Below are positions 1-11,579 of a DNA stretch of 64,000 nt, in pieces. A program made the position numbers and the translations under genes. Within the stretch, counting starts at the first letter, position 1; every line of letters begins with the position of its first letter. The DNA comes from Dermacentor variabilis (Eukaryota; Arthropoda; Arachnida; Ixodida; Ixodidae). The stretch spans positions 109,541,969 through 109,605,968 of the forward strand of contig NC_134574.1 in the NCBI RefSeq assembly GCF_050947875.1, written 5' to 3'. The notes beneath the pieces were generated by a model. The model did no database searches, was not told the DNA's origin, and saw only the letters and a list, made by a program, of their open reading frames with translations.

Positions 1-630
1 TTCGAATGACTTTCAATCATTTGCTTCTTGTGCGCGTGTTTCTGTGGCAAGTATAGATAGCTGAAGCGGCACATTTAAAGCAGGAGATATGAGTTCCGCA
101 GACATTGTGGCTTGAAAAACCTCTCTTCTTTTTCGGGATTTCCGTGAAATATTGCACCACCTAGGTGATGCAACAAATCGAGTACCCCTGCTTGATTTTT
201 AGTGAAGACATCTCGCATTTAGATAGGAACAGATAACATAGTAATGGAAACCTAATATGCGATTTTCGGGAATACGTTTCTTTTTATCATGTCTCGCGAT
301 ACAAAAGCCACGCCCAGCTTTCATAAAGAATGCTAGCCAAAATAAATTGGCAGAGTTCTGCCATTACGGTGTCCTCTATAGCCAAGTGTGGCTTTTAAGG
401 ACGCGAACTCCTTTTAGAGACGCTCGAAAAGAAAAGGGGATGGGGCGTCTCAGTACACGTTGGAGGAACGACACTAACCATTCTGATTTCCCTCCCCCTT
501 CCTTTTTTCGTCATGTGCAAACATGCCAGAAAAACAAACACTATACTGCAGCGAATATAGAGACACGGTCCGAAGCATGTTCCTATACATACTAAGTACA
601 TCTAAGTACATGCGACATGTAACATCTCAC
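1..630. other. No gene or repeat recognised
   Basis: No splice-framed exon, known repeat or RNA gene is seen here. The open frames are short and unlike known proteins. Confidence 0.4.
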
Positions 631-725
631 CTCTTATGGACAGAAATAAGACCGTAATGATGACCACCAAGGCCCCGAGTAGCATGAGAAAACCGAGCAC
701 CATGGGCCAGTTGTTGCTGCGCGAC
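631..725 (-). CDS. Transmembrane exon, single-pass membrane protein (candidate)
   Basis: On the minus strand a tgcag acceptor (at 726-727) opens a 95-nt exon and the exon closes at a good donor, AAGAG then gtgaga, at 631/630. It has 31 full codons, entering in phase 2 and leaving in phase 1. After a short polar stretch (Ser-Arg-Ser-Asn-Asn) it encodes one strongly hydrophobic helix of about 25 residues, WPMVLGFLMLLGALVVIITV and on, followed by Ser-Ile-Arg. That is a typical single transmembrane segment. It lies downstream, in the direction of transcription, of the minus-strand exons at 8957-8972 and 7051-7188, and could be their membrane anchor. However, those leave in phase 1, so at least one more exon, not found, would be needed between. 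The gene would continue beyond the left edge. A type II membrane protein such as an M13-like peptidase fits, but no catalytic domain is visible. Confidence 0.45.
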
Positions 726-2249
726 CTGCAATTCGTGAAAGACGAGTATAGGACACACGACGAAAGGGGCACCATTTTGCATTGATGACTTTTTCTTTTT
801 GTGCGTTCTTTTTTGCCCGACGCCTCACATGCCCATTTATTGCTGGGATCGGCCGCTAAGCGTAGCAGATAAATTACTAGAATCAAAAGAAAGTAACTCT
901 TTATTTCTGATTTGTGATAGCAAAAATCAAACGAGAATGTCGTCCTGTCGAGCGCTGTCCACACAAGGTAGCAACATCAGTCAGCGGAGAAATCAAAGAT
1001 GTCAGCACTGCATCGCACGGCCGGTGTTTGCAGTCAAACTCTCACTTTTAATCCCCATTGAAATGAAATATTACATTCGGTGAGCCTCAATCCCATCCAT
1101 CCCGCGACCTCGCAAAAGAAAACTGATCAGACGAGTGTTTCAATGGCCGTTGATCTCAATGGTCACTGAAAGCGAAAGTGCGACTGCTGTAATAGACAAG
1201 TCAATGCGAGGCGTTTCTGTATGTGAAGGAGCGAGTCAGCTATACGTTACGATGAATATCCTATATATGTAATGAGGTCTGCTAATCACTCTTTAGGGAG
1301 CAAATTTATGCTATGCAATACAACTTTCTGTCGCAACAGGTAGCTACACGCAGGGCTCTGTTTCAACTACGTTACTGGACACGTGACACTTTAACCGAGT
1401 TCACCACTGAGCCTATCCGGAGAGAAACCGAGCCAGCGAACCAAGCTGAAGCCCAGAGAGGAAGGCTAAAAAAAGCAAGCTTGGTCTGAAAAAAAAAAGA
1501 AGGAAAAAAAACTGCGAGAGACTTCCCTTTTGACGGTGAACGAGATGTACTGAAGTTAGCCTCAAGTCCAACCTATTTTCTTCGATAAATAGATTTACAG
1601 GAACCCTTCACCATGGGTGCAATTAAAATGGGTTGACACCATATTTACGGCGTACGTAGACTGCATAACTTACTGACATTCCCTGCGACAAGTGTTTCAG
1701 ATTTATTGTGCATCACGCGAGTAATCTTGCTTTTTGCAAAAATAAATTTCCTTTTTCTCGTACTCGCGTGGCGTTGCAATGCTTGCAATGACAGCCTGGT
1801 CCTTCGCAAAAAAAAAAACTGTCAGTCTGCGGGTTCTCTTTTCCAGGGTCTGCATTGCTCCTCATATTGGGTGAAAACCAACAACACAGTCTTGAACTAT
1901 CGTATTGTATAAACTCAATTGCCAGTGCACAAACCTTAGCCCTTTTGGATACTTACCTCGCGTGAGTTCACGTGGGAAATGTTGGAATACTTCTGAGGTA
2001 TGTATTCCTACACATAACCTTTTTTTATTGTTTAAATCAAACTGCATCCCACTTAACGGTATTGCTATAGAAACAATGCGTTTGTGATTTTAGCAATGCG
2101 CCGTGTATGCGCGTGCGTAAGGTCTGGCGACACCGGCGGTGCAGGAACGGGCATAATGTTTCTTACCGGAGGGGAGAAAATATTGTCGCCCATGGGAGCA
2201 CTTGGCAAATTACATCAGTGCACCAACTCAGATGAACACCTTTACAGCT
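726..2249. other. No gene recognised
   Basis: Possible intron of the minus-strand membrane-protein gene. Apart from a purine-rich A-run near 1485-1510, I see no structured element. Confidence 0.35.
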
Positions 2250-2754
2250 CAGCTTTTAGGCACCCGTTCCTGAGTTGAGCGTCGGCGTCCCTCGGCGTCG
2301 TCGTAGTAACCGAGCGAACGAGTACAGCGAACGATGAAAGAGCGAACGCGGAGTGCAGCGGGGATGAAAGACGGCGATAGAGAAGAGTGCGAGGAAGAAA
2401 GTGGGGGAGGAAGGTGTGGCAAAAGCGTGTGAATAAAAGCGTAGTTCCCCGCAAGATGGGCTCTGCAGCGACGACCGCTACTAGATGGCGCCAGAGTAGC
2501 GCGCCTTCGTCTGTTCACCGAGGACGCCATCGATAAGGCATGCGGCGGCGGCGTCCACCGATACCATATAAGGAAACAAAGCGCTGCATGAGGGGAGGTC
2601 CGTCTGCGGCGGCGGCTGCTGTGAATTGCGCCCACGCGTCCCCCACGCGCTGCCTCTCGCGACCTCCCGATTAGCGAGGCAGTCGTGCCACGCCTCGTTC
2701 GGTTTGCAATATGCCGCACAAACAGACTGTCCGTGCTAGGGACGCTTTCTAGTA
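2250..2754 (-). mobile_element. Penelope-like element, distal 3' flank
   Basis: GC-rich sequence with runs of the type GCGTCGGCGTC and purine-rich stretches. It joins directly to the minus-strand Penelope-like tail at 2755-3108 and reads as that element's distal 3' or pseudo-LTR part. The opening stretch (2262-2330) recurs at 63925-64000 in the same orientation (shared CACCC-TTCCT, GAGCGTCGGCGTC and ACGAGYACAGCGAA-GATGA motifs). It is therefore a dispersed repeat rather than a gene, although long open frames exist on the minus strand. Confidence 0.55.
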
Positions 2755-3481
2755 TAATATCGACATGTTTGCACAGCGTGAAAAACGAGCACTGATGGAA
2801 GAACACAGTACAGGCGTTGACTTCAACTGATCTTCTTTTTTTGCGAAATCGCCAGAACTATATACATGAGCAAAAGTAATAAAAAATGACTTTTGCATTA
2901 AAGCACACGTGAATCCCTATTTCATCACAGCCAGGTGCTTGGTTTCGTTTTTTTGTGAGCGCAATCGATGGCATGCTGATGCAAAGGTCGCCCAGCCGCT
3001 GTATCTTGTCAGCCTCTTTGATTTCATGGGTAAGCTGTTCTCGGTGTTTGGAAATTATGTCGCAGTTCTGAAATACAGGGTCATAATGGCAGTCTGCAAT
3101 GAATGCCAAGATGACCTTGCAACGGCATTCACTGTAGAGACTGTCATTGAGACCCTGAATTCGAAGACTGTGTCAACATTTCCAAACACCGAGAACAGCT
3201 TATACGTGAAATCATAGAGGCTGACAAAATGCAGCGGCTGCAGGGCGACTTTTGCATTAGCATGCCGTCGATTGCCCTCACAAAAAAAACGAAATCAAGT
3301 ATCTGGCTGTGTTGCAATAGGGGTTCACGTGTGGCTTAATGCAACAGTTGTTTTTTCATTACTTTTGCTCATGTATATAGTTCTGGCGATCTCAAAAATA
3401 AAGATCAGTTGAAGTCGGCGCATGTGATGTGATCTTTCTTCAGTCCTCGTATTTTGCGTTGTGCAAACATGTCGATATTTA
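2755..3481. mobile_element. Two Penelope-like 3' ends joined as a palindrome
   Basis: This is an imperfect palindrome of about 0.73 kb centred near 3108/3109. The left arm opens with ATATCGACATGTTTGCACA and the right arm closes with TGTGCAAACATGTCGATAT. Both arms hold mirrored copies of GACTTCAACTGATCT and of CATGAGCAAAAGTAAT. Each arm, read outward from the centre, encodes the same protein tail with Cys-Asp-Ile-Ile-Ser-Lys-His-Arg-Glu-Gln-Leu and Cys-Ile-Ser-Met-Pro-Ser-Ile-Ala-Leu-Thr motifs. That resembles the region after the GIY-YIG domain of Penelope-like polyproteins. The minus-strand copy (3109 to 2858) is open; the plus-strand copy has an in-frame TGA early on. Both are truncated at their 5' side, at the centre. 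Inverted and partial-tandem copies are a known habit of Penelope-like elements. Confidence 0.65.
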
Positions 3482-3536
3482 ATCACCAACTCTCCCATGC
3501 TTCCACCTTATCAAGTTCTAATATAAGCCGCATGCC

Positions 3537-3668
3537 CATATAATCCTAATACACAATATTGACACGCATACCATTTAAACGCATAGAGCTGCGCTCAAAT
3601 TTCATATAATCTGATACACAATATTGACACGCATACTCATTAAACGCATAGAGCTGCGCTCAAATTTT
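3537..3668. repeat. Tandem duplication of 66 bp
   Basis: Units 3537-3602 and 3603-3668 share ACACAATATTGACACGCATA and AAACGCATAGAGCTGCGCTC with only a few differences. It is a local, fairly recent duplication in non-coding DNA. Confidence 0.85.
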
Positions 3669-4273
3669 GCATTAGAAGATACTGTAATAGTCTGATATTT
3701 TATCTGCTTAACTAGAGTACGATACTCACAATTGAAATATTTAGGAACGCTACTGCAGCCTAAACATTTCAATTTCGGAAACGAAGATAATCAATGCCAA
3801 ATGCATCTGATCTTAGTGGGAATCGCTGTGCTACATGTACTAGTTCCTAAAAATCTTCTCTCCAATACTTCTATCGAAATGCGGTGGCGTTCCATGTATT
3901 AACTTTTCATAGCGATTTCCTTCGGTAATTAGGAACAACTGGCGGGATAATAATCTATTGTTTAATAAATGTTAAGGGCAAATATCTTGTGAGGTTGCTA
4001 GCTTCAATACTTCTGCGGAGTAAATGTGGCATATAACACAAACCACGTTCTGTGGCCAATTGGAATAAAAAACTCGATGTAATACAAAGCGTTCGCTTAC
4101 CCATCACCTCCTGTAAAGGAATATAAAACGCAATGTGAGTGATATCATGCACCGTCATCAAGGTGGTCTTGCAATAACTGTTGAAATGGCGTATAAAAAA
4201 CTTTCGACCATGCCAGAAATCATTTTAACCGCGAACAGCGGTTTCTATAGCGCCATGCTAGCGCAGGGGATCG
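3669..4273. other. No gene recognised
   Basis: AT-rich sequence without recognisable elements. Confidence 0.35.
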
Positions 4274-4283
4274 GCGGACGGAC

Positions 4284-4317
<34 letters not shown>

Positions 4318-4830
4318 ATGGATACCATGAGCGTCCCCTTTGGAACGGGGCAGTAGGTTGCGCCGCAAAGTACCTATTATATTTCCAAATGTGCTACCTA
4401 TGTGGAAAAAACCCACAAACGATTCCCATAACCAAACTTTGTTTTTGTACGCCTCCGTTGTTTGTCGTGCCCCTACTTTTCTTACACCAGTCTTCAAATC
4501 GCCCCTTACTAATCTCTACTGCGGACATGTTTGCTTTCCCCTCCTCTCGCTGACCCCAAGGGCTTCAAGGATTCCAGAGGTGCCTAAATCGACCGTTGGG
4601 CAGATATCTTCACATTCTGATAAAGTGTGCTCCATCGTTTCCCGAGCTTTACGCCAAAAAAGGAGTCCGCGTGAGGCCAGTGCCACCAACATTCCGCCAC
4701 TCAATCAGCCACAAAATCCCCGCGGCTCGTTGTCAGTTCACGTGTGCCGATGCGTTCCCGGCTGGTTTTGTCAGCGGGATAGTTGAGAAGGGAATGGTTC
4801 GGCAATGGACGAAGCGAGCAGAGCCCGACT
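4274..4830 (-). mobile_element. LINE 3' end with (GGAT)n tail (remnant)
   Basis: A GGAC/GGAT microsatellite at 4274-4323 abuts a non-repetitive stretch. Read on the minus strand, that stretch would be a LINE 3' UTR ending CCGTTCCAAAGGGGACGCTC, then ATGGTATCC and the (ATCC)n tail. The layout copies the tail of the LINE at 52748-53672, also (ATCC)-like, and the (CACT)n tail of the one at 9825-12560. No reverse transcriptase sequence remains, so this assignment rests on the tail and layout only. Confidence 0.4.
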
Positions 4831-6299
4831 GACGGCTATGGGCAAATCGCAGATGCTGAAACAGAGCGAATGCAAGCACTCCGTGCCCGGCATGTCGCAC
4901 CACGTCAAGGGGTTTTCACAGAATGTCAACGATAGCTCCAGCAGGGAAACCAACGCCCCAAATTGCAAAAAAGAACAAGTCATTCGCACTATGTAAAGCG
5001 TAACCGTGACAGCAGTTTGTTAATGGTGGTCGCGCTTTTCACTGACGTCTGACGTCTAATAGCGTATGTCGCATAAATTGGCTGCCTGAAGTATCAGGCG
5101 ACGAACCGTCCTCGAGATGTTCCACTATTTTGCGTTCGTCGGTCATTTAGACCCTCGTGACTGATTTGCAAAGTCATGACCGTCGAAAACGTTTAGGGAA
5201 GCAAAAAAAAAAGCAGATCTCCTCGACGGTATGTTGTACGACATGTAAGCAGGCCATCAGAATATTCGACGACATTCGAATACTGCCAGACAATAAGATG
5301 TGTATATGGCTCACATTTGATTGTGGGAAGGCAATGTTCAGAAACGATTGAAGTACGGCTTTGATATTGGTCTAATTATTCGTAGTATACTAACTCGGCC
5401 ATACTGTTGGGCAGATATACCTCCTTAGATTAGTCCTTTTACTTCTTTAATGCATAGGAAAATAAGCAAAACTTCCGGAAATACGTCCTTACGCATCCAG
5501 TTGGCGTGTATAGGACGTTTGTGTTAAACACTGTATTTGTAGCAGTTCCTGAGGGCCTAATACATACAACCAAACTATAATTTTTTTTCGAAATCACTAA
5601 GTTATTGCGTAGGCATCTGTAGCAAGCATAAAAGTATAGTTCTTCCGTGGCCTTGTAGCTTTTGTACTACTGCTTTCCCATCGCAAAGGCGCCGACATAT
5701 ACAAAAATCAGGGCTCGCAAACAATGCGTATTTAATTAGCCCGTATATATTTCCAGTAAAATCACGAAACACGTAAAAGGAAAGAGCAAGAGACGTCAAG
5801 TGCGCAGACTCTCTAAGCGTGCTTCGTTTAAGGATTCACAGTCCCCCTTCTAAGCGGGGCTTAGGCAAACCACTACAGGGCACGAAGCACGTTCACCCAC
5901 ATACAGGCTAACGCAGATTGGCGCGTCAACTTACGTGAAGTGGACACGCGAGTCAAGTGGGAACCTGCGTGTAAGAAACAAAAACAATGACAACGCCAAC
6001 TCGGTTAACCGTGTAGCGCCTTTTTTTTTTCGTCGAAGCTACACTCACGCTGCCTCACCCTGACACGAACGGAAGATTTGCCCGCGCAATGAATTTGTCC
6101 GCGCATCAAAATGGAGTAGTAGGACCTCTATATAAATTGAACGGCCCCTTTCCTGACACTGTGTACCCCTCTCACACTGTTTTGGTGCCGGTAAAGACGA
6201 TTATTCGCTCGGAAGTTGCAAGTCCCCCTAAAACCGGCACTGGTAATGGGCTTAACAGTGACGGGCTTAGCTAATAAGAAGTCACGTGTCAGCTATCAC
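4831..6299. other. No gene recognised
   Basis: No supported exon or repeat. Short open frames on both strands have no recognisable content. Confidence 0.35.
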
Positions 6300-6665
6300 C
6301 ACAACGCTTGCAAGTTGGCAAGGGGCCAAGCGCTATTACGCGCGCGTGTGGTTGGCATCGCTTGACCTTTCGCAGGTCAGCATGGTACCTAACACTACCA
6401 TGCTCTTGCTTGTCTGCTATTATTAGAGGGTTTGTAAGTCAGCATGCTACCTGTATTACTAGCAAGCGCTGACGTGTCTGCTATGAATATGGACTGTTCG
6501 CAAGTCATCATGGTACCCAAGAACTACGAAGCGCTTGCGTGTCTGGTATCAAAACATCGTTGGTTTATAGCCGCGTCACTGCCTAGAACTTGCGTGACTG
6601 CTATCACTAGACCACTTGCAAATCGACGTGGTGCCAGGCACTATATCACGCTATGTCTTGGCATA
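6300..6665. repeat. Degenerate minisatellite, unit about 63-67 bp
   Basis: Five to six diverged units share TTCGCARGTCAKCATGGTACC, then an ACTAC core, then GCGCTTGCGTGTCTGCTAT and an AT-rich spacer. Clear unit starts are near 6370, 6430, 6495 and 6605. The first and last units are the most decayed. The open frame crossing it on the plus strand is a by-product. Confidence 0.7.
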
Positions 6666-7050
6666 TATCACACAGCATTTTCATGTATAACAACTCTCCG
6701 CAATGCTTTGTTTCTGCCGAAGCACACTCTTTGCAGTGCATAGACCACTCCAGTGTGGGACTTCACGTCTTCCTCATGCACAGAAGCAATAGAAAGCGGG
6801 CCAATTGTTGGTGAGTCATTTAGAATAGGTTATTCGCTTACTGGCACTACGAATTTGTCTAACCACCGCGATATCCTTTTAACAGACTGCATGCCGAACG
6901 AGAGTTCCTTAGATTCACGTTACGTGAGTATGCGTGAGTACAGACGTATCGGGTGCGCTTTACACTCGAGCACAACAGTTCAAGCAGCAAGTGTTCATTG
7001 TCCTTTTTTAAAAGGTTCAGCGAGCAACGACATCCCCCTTTGACCCTTAC

Positions 7051-8972
7051 CTTGTTTGTTGCCTTCAAGAATGGGTGCCACTTCGTTCTCGGCGTAGTTA
7101 TAAGGGGCCGGCTCGTACCAGCCGTATGCGTAGTGATGCTGGGGATCTGGTTCCTGGTACTGTTGGTACTGGGGCTGGTCGTAATAACCTGAACACGCAA
7201 AAAAGCAGCCACGAAGTAAAAGCGTCAGTAACGTGCAGCGCTGGTTTAGAAGCTGCAAGAGCGAAGCTGCAGGTTTCCTCTACAGAACAAGATGTCAGGG
7301 GTTCGGTCGTAGACCCGAGCGGCTAAATTGTGACGGGATCTCGAACACAAAAAAAAAACGCTTTCGCACGGTTCTTCGGTCGGACAGTATAGACAGCTGT
7401 TCGGCGCATGACGTCACAGACACAGCTGCTTACTTTGCTTGTTCGCCCACATGCCGCCAATGACGAGGTCAGGGCAATTCATCTATACGACCCGAAGGTA
7501 TCAAAAGGAGTGCAAAGGCCCACCTCATCCCATTTACCTATAAGCATACCAGCTACGGCTCCTTTCAAAAAGCAGCGTTTTGCTCTGAGACGTGAAACCT
7601 AATCGATTTTCCTTGTTTCTTTTTTCTTCCAATCAATAAATACAGCCATATTTGATAAAGTCCCAGCCACTTCGCTGTTCTCGCTCTTTAATCTATTTAT
7701 CCTTCACTTTCGAGGAATGAACTTCCCGAAGGGCAGTACCGTGATCGACCTACAGGCTGGCGCAGCACTGCCCACGCCGCTAAATCGACTGCACTTTAGG
7801 TCTGCAGGAAAATTAATGTTTATTCGAGCTGCAATTCATCATAATTAAGTTGCTGCATTTCGGCGGAGACCTATTCATATAAACGGAATCGCAGCATTGA
7901 GTGGAAGATGTAATTTTTCGTGGTAGACGTGTCTGAGGAAGTCAGGTAAGCGTTTCGCAGTCATATTTCCAACTTAGGGCACGGTTTGCCACTGAGAGAC
8001 TGAAGCTGGTGGGTACTCAAAGCATAACCACATAGTAGGCACACCCCGGCTGTTACCACGTTTCCAGATGTATATCCTCGAAAGCTTCCACGAACTACAT
8101 CAGTGTTCAACACAGTCGAGTCCTTCACGGCGAAAGCAAGGATTTCTGAGATTGTGCTTGGTGCATTGTCGGCGTACTTCGGCGCATGTCCGCTGAGGGG
8201 TATCTCAGAACTGGTTAGTCTCGACTTACGCCTACTAAGTAAAATTACCTCGAACATTGGCTAGTCACCATGGGCGATTGCAACATGTTCTCTAGAGTAT
8301 TTGATTGTGGAGTAAATAATATGTAGAGATAAACTGCGCTGGCGTGTGGTCAGCGTTGATGAACGCGAACCGCGACGGATGCGTAAAATCAACCGCGCAA
8401 TTTCTTCGAGCTCTTCGGACCGCCGTGATAGCGGGCCCTTCAGCTTCAGGCTCTTTTTCACAGCTCTTTCTTATTTTTAGAAATGATGGAAGCAGAAGCT
8501 ATAATTAAAGATTATAATTGCTAACTTGAGAGATGGAGTCCACTTTAACGGCGGTTTGCGCGAGCTGTAAAACAAGAAGGTTTGACAGCTTGTCTTGCTT
8601 TAATTTCTACGTCGTGGGCGTCGACATATTGATTACACAGGGCCAGAAAGTGATGTACGGTAATTGAATTTCTTGAAGATAGATTCATGTCGTGAAGACA
8701 AGAGACGCCCCAAAGGCTGTACACCGTTTTTAAGAGTCCTACGTTCCGAGAGGCGGTCCTCGGTGATACCGTGTGGCCCGCACAGCTAACGTGACTGAAC
8801 GAGAACCGGCCCACCCAATGCAACATGGCCGATGGCCTCTCGCACTAAGGTCGAGCCGCATCGTGCAGCGTGAAACTCTGGCAGGAAACTGAATGGCTGA
8901 GGGGCTGAGGCATCTGACGAGCTGCCGCGTGAGAAGAATAAATGTTCCGCACTCACCTTGTGCGTCAGCCAT
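7051..8972 (-). CDS. N-terminal exons of an unidentified Tyr/Gln/Pro-rich protein
   Basis: Exon 1 (8957-8972) starts at an ATG in good context (GACATGG), encodes Met-Ala-Asp-Ala-Gln and ends CAAG then gtgagt in phase 1. After a 1.77-kb intron, exon 2 (7051-7188) begins after gtgttcag, also in phase 1, and ends ACAAG then gtaagg in phase 1. Joined they give about 51 residues: MADAQ, then a stretch rich in Tyr, Gln and Pro (GYYDQPQYQQYQEPDPQHHY), then YAYGWYEPAPYNYAENEVAP and ILEGNKQ. There is no signal peptide, so this is probably a cytoplasmic tail. With the hydrophobic exon at 631-725 it would make a type II membrane protein. Matching phases and consensus splice sites support the exons; the family is not recognised. 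Confidence 0.5.
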
Positions 8973-9824
8973 GTCTACTTCGAGGAGGGGTCAGGCAGAG
9001 GAGAAGGTCGAACCTGGCAGGCACTGGCGGTTGAGGGGCCGAGAGAAGCGAGCGTTGAAGCCGTTGTAGTGAATCTCGTGGCTCGAGGGGCATGCGGGAA
9101 GACAGAGCTTCATCTTCCTTACTTCGCTGTAGAAGCACCCACCGAAACCGGTCGAGAACTGAGAAATATTTCGGTATCGCGTTGTTTCTTCAGAAAACCC
9201 AAATAACTGAAAGAACTCAAGGAAAACTTATTTTTTTTGTGCCTTGTGGAAGTTAAGGAAAAGGTGGTCCCCGTCACTGCCGAGGATGAACGCTTGAGCC
9301 TCCTAAATGGAAGAAAAGAAAAGGAAAAGCGAATGTCGCTCCCTGTCTGTGGTATAACTAAATCAATATTTATTGCTCATATTGATTCCTTGTCAACCTG
9401 CCAATAGGGGACAGGCAACGCAAATGATTAACCAAATGAACATCCATAACGACGCGTTGGGAAAAGCTTGAGATAAACATACTTTATAAGACAAGGGGGA
9501 CCAGTGCAGAATCGTGCACCTACCGAATTTTGTAAGATATCCATTACGCCACTCGATAGCTTTCCCTCAACTATTCTTTAACAGGCATTTTTTATTTATT
9601 CTTCTTTATGCAAAGATCACTACTTCATACATTTTATTGTATTGGATCTATGATCTCTTTCTTTTGTACTTCAATTTATCTTTTTTCTTATTTTGTTTTA
9701 TTTATTTTCGCTTTATTTTATTTTCTGTTACTGCCAAGGTCTGCATGCAGAAAAAAATACGGCGGAACTCAACTCATGATGTCTGTCGATGGTAATACGA
9801 ATAGCAATCGAGCAAATAGCGGCA
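8973..9824. other. Upstream region of the minus-strand gene; no element recognised
   Basis: Lies 5' of the ATG at 8972 and should hold that gene's 5' UTR and promoter, but no core promoter motif can be assigned. The 9580-9730 part is T-rich. Confidence 0.35.
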
Positions 9825-10052
9825 GTGAGTGAGTGAGTGAGTGAGTGAGTGAGTGAGTGAGTGAGTGAGTGAGTGAGTGAGTGAGTGAGTGAGTGAGTGA
9901 GTGAGTGAGTGAGTGAGTGAGTGAGTGAGTGAGTGAGTGAGTGAGTGAGTGAGTGAGTGAGTGAGTGAGTGAGTGAGTGAGTGAGTGAGTGAGTGAGTGA
10001 GTGAGTGAGTGAGTGAGTGAGTGAGTGAGTGAGTGAGTGAGTGAGTGAGTGA
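9825..10052. repeat. (GTGA)57 microsatellite, LINE 3' tail
   Basis: 228 bp of uninterrupted GTGA, read as (TCAC)n on the minus strand. It sits exactly at the 3' end of the minus-strand LINE at 10053-12560, so it is best explained as that element's terminal repeat, later expanded. The Thr-His-Ser-Leu repeat reading frames across it are artefacts. Confidence 0.97.
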
Positions 10053-10565
10053 AGCAACTTTGTTATGAATTCCTGCAGAACGGTTAGCCTTCCCCTGTTC
10101 GGGAGGCGTCACCGTGACGCGGCCATGACGTCTTCGCGGCGTGTTGCGCCTCAACTTCGGCCGCGGCCGCACTATTCCCTTTGGTCGACCGCGCCTGCCC
10201 CTCTTTTGGCGTGGCAGCATCCCTCCGGTTTCGCTCGGTCGTTACCTTTCGAGGGCCCCCGAGATCTTCTGCACGGCCTAGGATTGGGCATCTTGATCAT
10301 AGCACCTCGTTGCGGCTTCGAGCAGCGGCGGGATCGTTGTTGTCGTTGTAGCTTTGTGCGGATTCTTAGCACAGTCCCTAAGGATGTGAGCTGCAGTGGC
10401 TCTTTCCTTTCAGCACACACAACACAGGTCACTTACATAAACACTTGGACACACGTGCCTCATTAGCACCGGGGTGAATAACAACCCCGTTTCAAGTTGT
10501 CGATACAAAACTCCTTCCTTACAGGTCAAGCCCGGATGAGGTGGCGGCATAGTCCTTCGCTCTAG

Positions 10566-11579
10566 TCAGTACCACTTCACAATTTCATTGTAAGAAGTCA
10601 TTTTGTCCTTGGTTTCGCACCACCACGATGGGTCGACCGCAGTAGCAGCGGCACGGTTGGTTAGTTCTCGCGCCGCCGCGTTCGCCGTCTCGTTGTGGTT
10701 TGCGTTGCCGCGATCCGACACACCACTGCCCATGTGGGCCGGAAACCACTTTATCTCTACACACCGATTTTCACTCGCGAGATCGACCACACGCAACACA
10801 CGCGCGGCTTCACCACACACCCTTGCTCTGGCGTAGTTTCTCACTGCCGTCCTAAAATCACAGAGCACGGTCGTGCACTCGGGGTCGGCGATGGCCAGAG
10901 CAATGGCCACCTCCTCGGCTGGATGCGCCCCTAGTGTCCGCACACTCGCGGCTGTTCTCGTTGCACCGGCCGATGCCCCGACGACTGCAGCGGCGAATGC
11001 CTTTCTGTCATGTGGGTACTCTGCCGCGTCCACAAACACGGCACCCCTGTCTTTGGTATGGAGATCGATGAGCGCCTTGGCCCTCGCCGCCCGCCACCCT
11101 TTGTGAAATTCAGGGTTCATGTTTCCTGGCACCGGACATACCCGTAGCCGTCTACTAATTGCGTCCGGTACAGGCACCTCTGTAGTTTCGGGTCCCCTTT
11201 CCTTTGGCCCCAGGCCTAGGTCACGCAGCACTTGTCTGCCCATTCTTGTTTCCGATAGCCGCGAGAGCAAAGCGGTCCTCTGCGCCTCAGCGATTTCTTC
11301 CAGGGTGTTATGCACTCCCAGGACCAGGAACTTGTCGGTGCTTGTGCAGTCAAGAAGTTCGAGTGCAGCCTTGTACGCTTTGCGTATGACCGCATTGATC
11401 TTATTTCGCTCGCACTGCCTCCAGTTGTTGAAAGCAGCAACGTATGTAATGTGGCTTATAGCGAAGGATTCCACTAGCCGGGTGAGTCTTTCTTCCTTCA
11501 TGCCTGCTGTTCTCTGTGACACCATCTTGATGAGGCGGATGGCCATGGTGACTTTGGCCGTTGACTCGTTTGCGTTCAA
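10566..11579 (-). pseudogene. LINE RNase H and connector region
   Basis: An open frame of 337 codons with RNase H signatures: FVDAAEYP (first Asp), EEVAIALAIADPE (Glu), VLCDFRTAVRNYA (second Asp region, with Phe where Ser is usual) and WFPAHMG (His). The following Asn-Glu-Thr-Ala-Asn-Ala-Ala-Ala stretch is also typical. The N-terminal part carries the RT thumb and connector (ISHITYVAAFNNW). It overlaps the RT frame by about 180 bp in another frame, so a frameshift separates the two. Confidence 0.8.

Noticed and set aside
2249..2806. 185-codon minus-strand frame
   Set aside because: Arg-rich, low-complexity reading of a GC-rich Penelope-flank repeat.
6300..6665. CRISPR-like array
   Set aside because: Repeats are diverged and adjacent without unique spacers; the host is a eukaryote.
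9728..10220. Thr-His-Ser-Leu repeat proteins
   Set aside because: Readings of the (TCAC)n LINE tail; no splice or codon signals.
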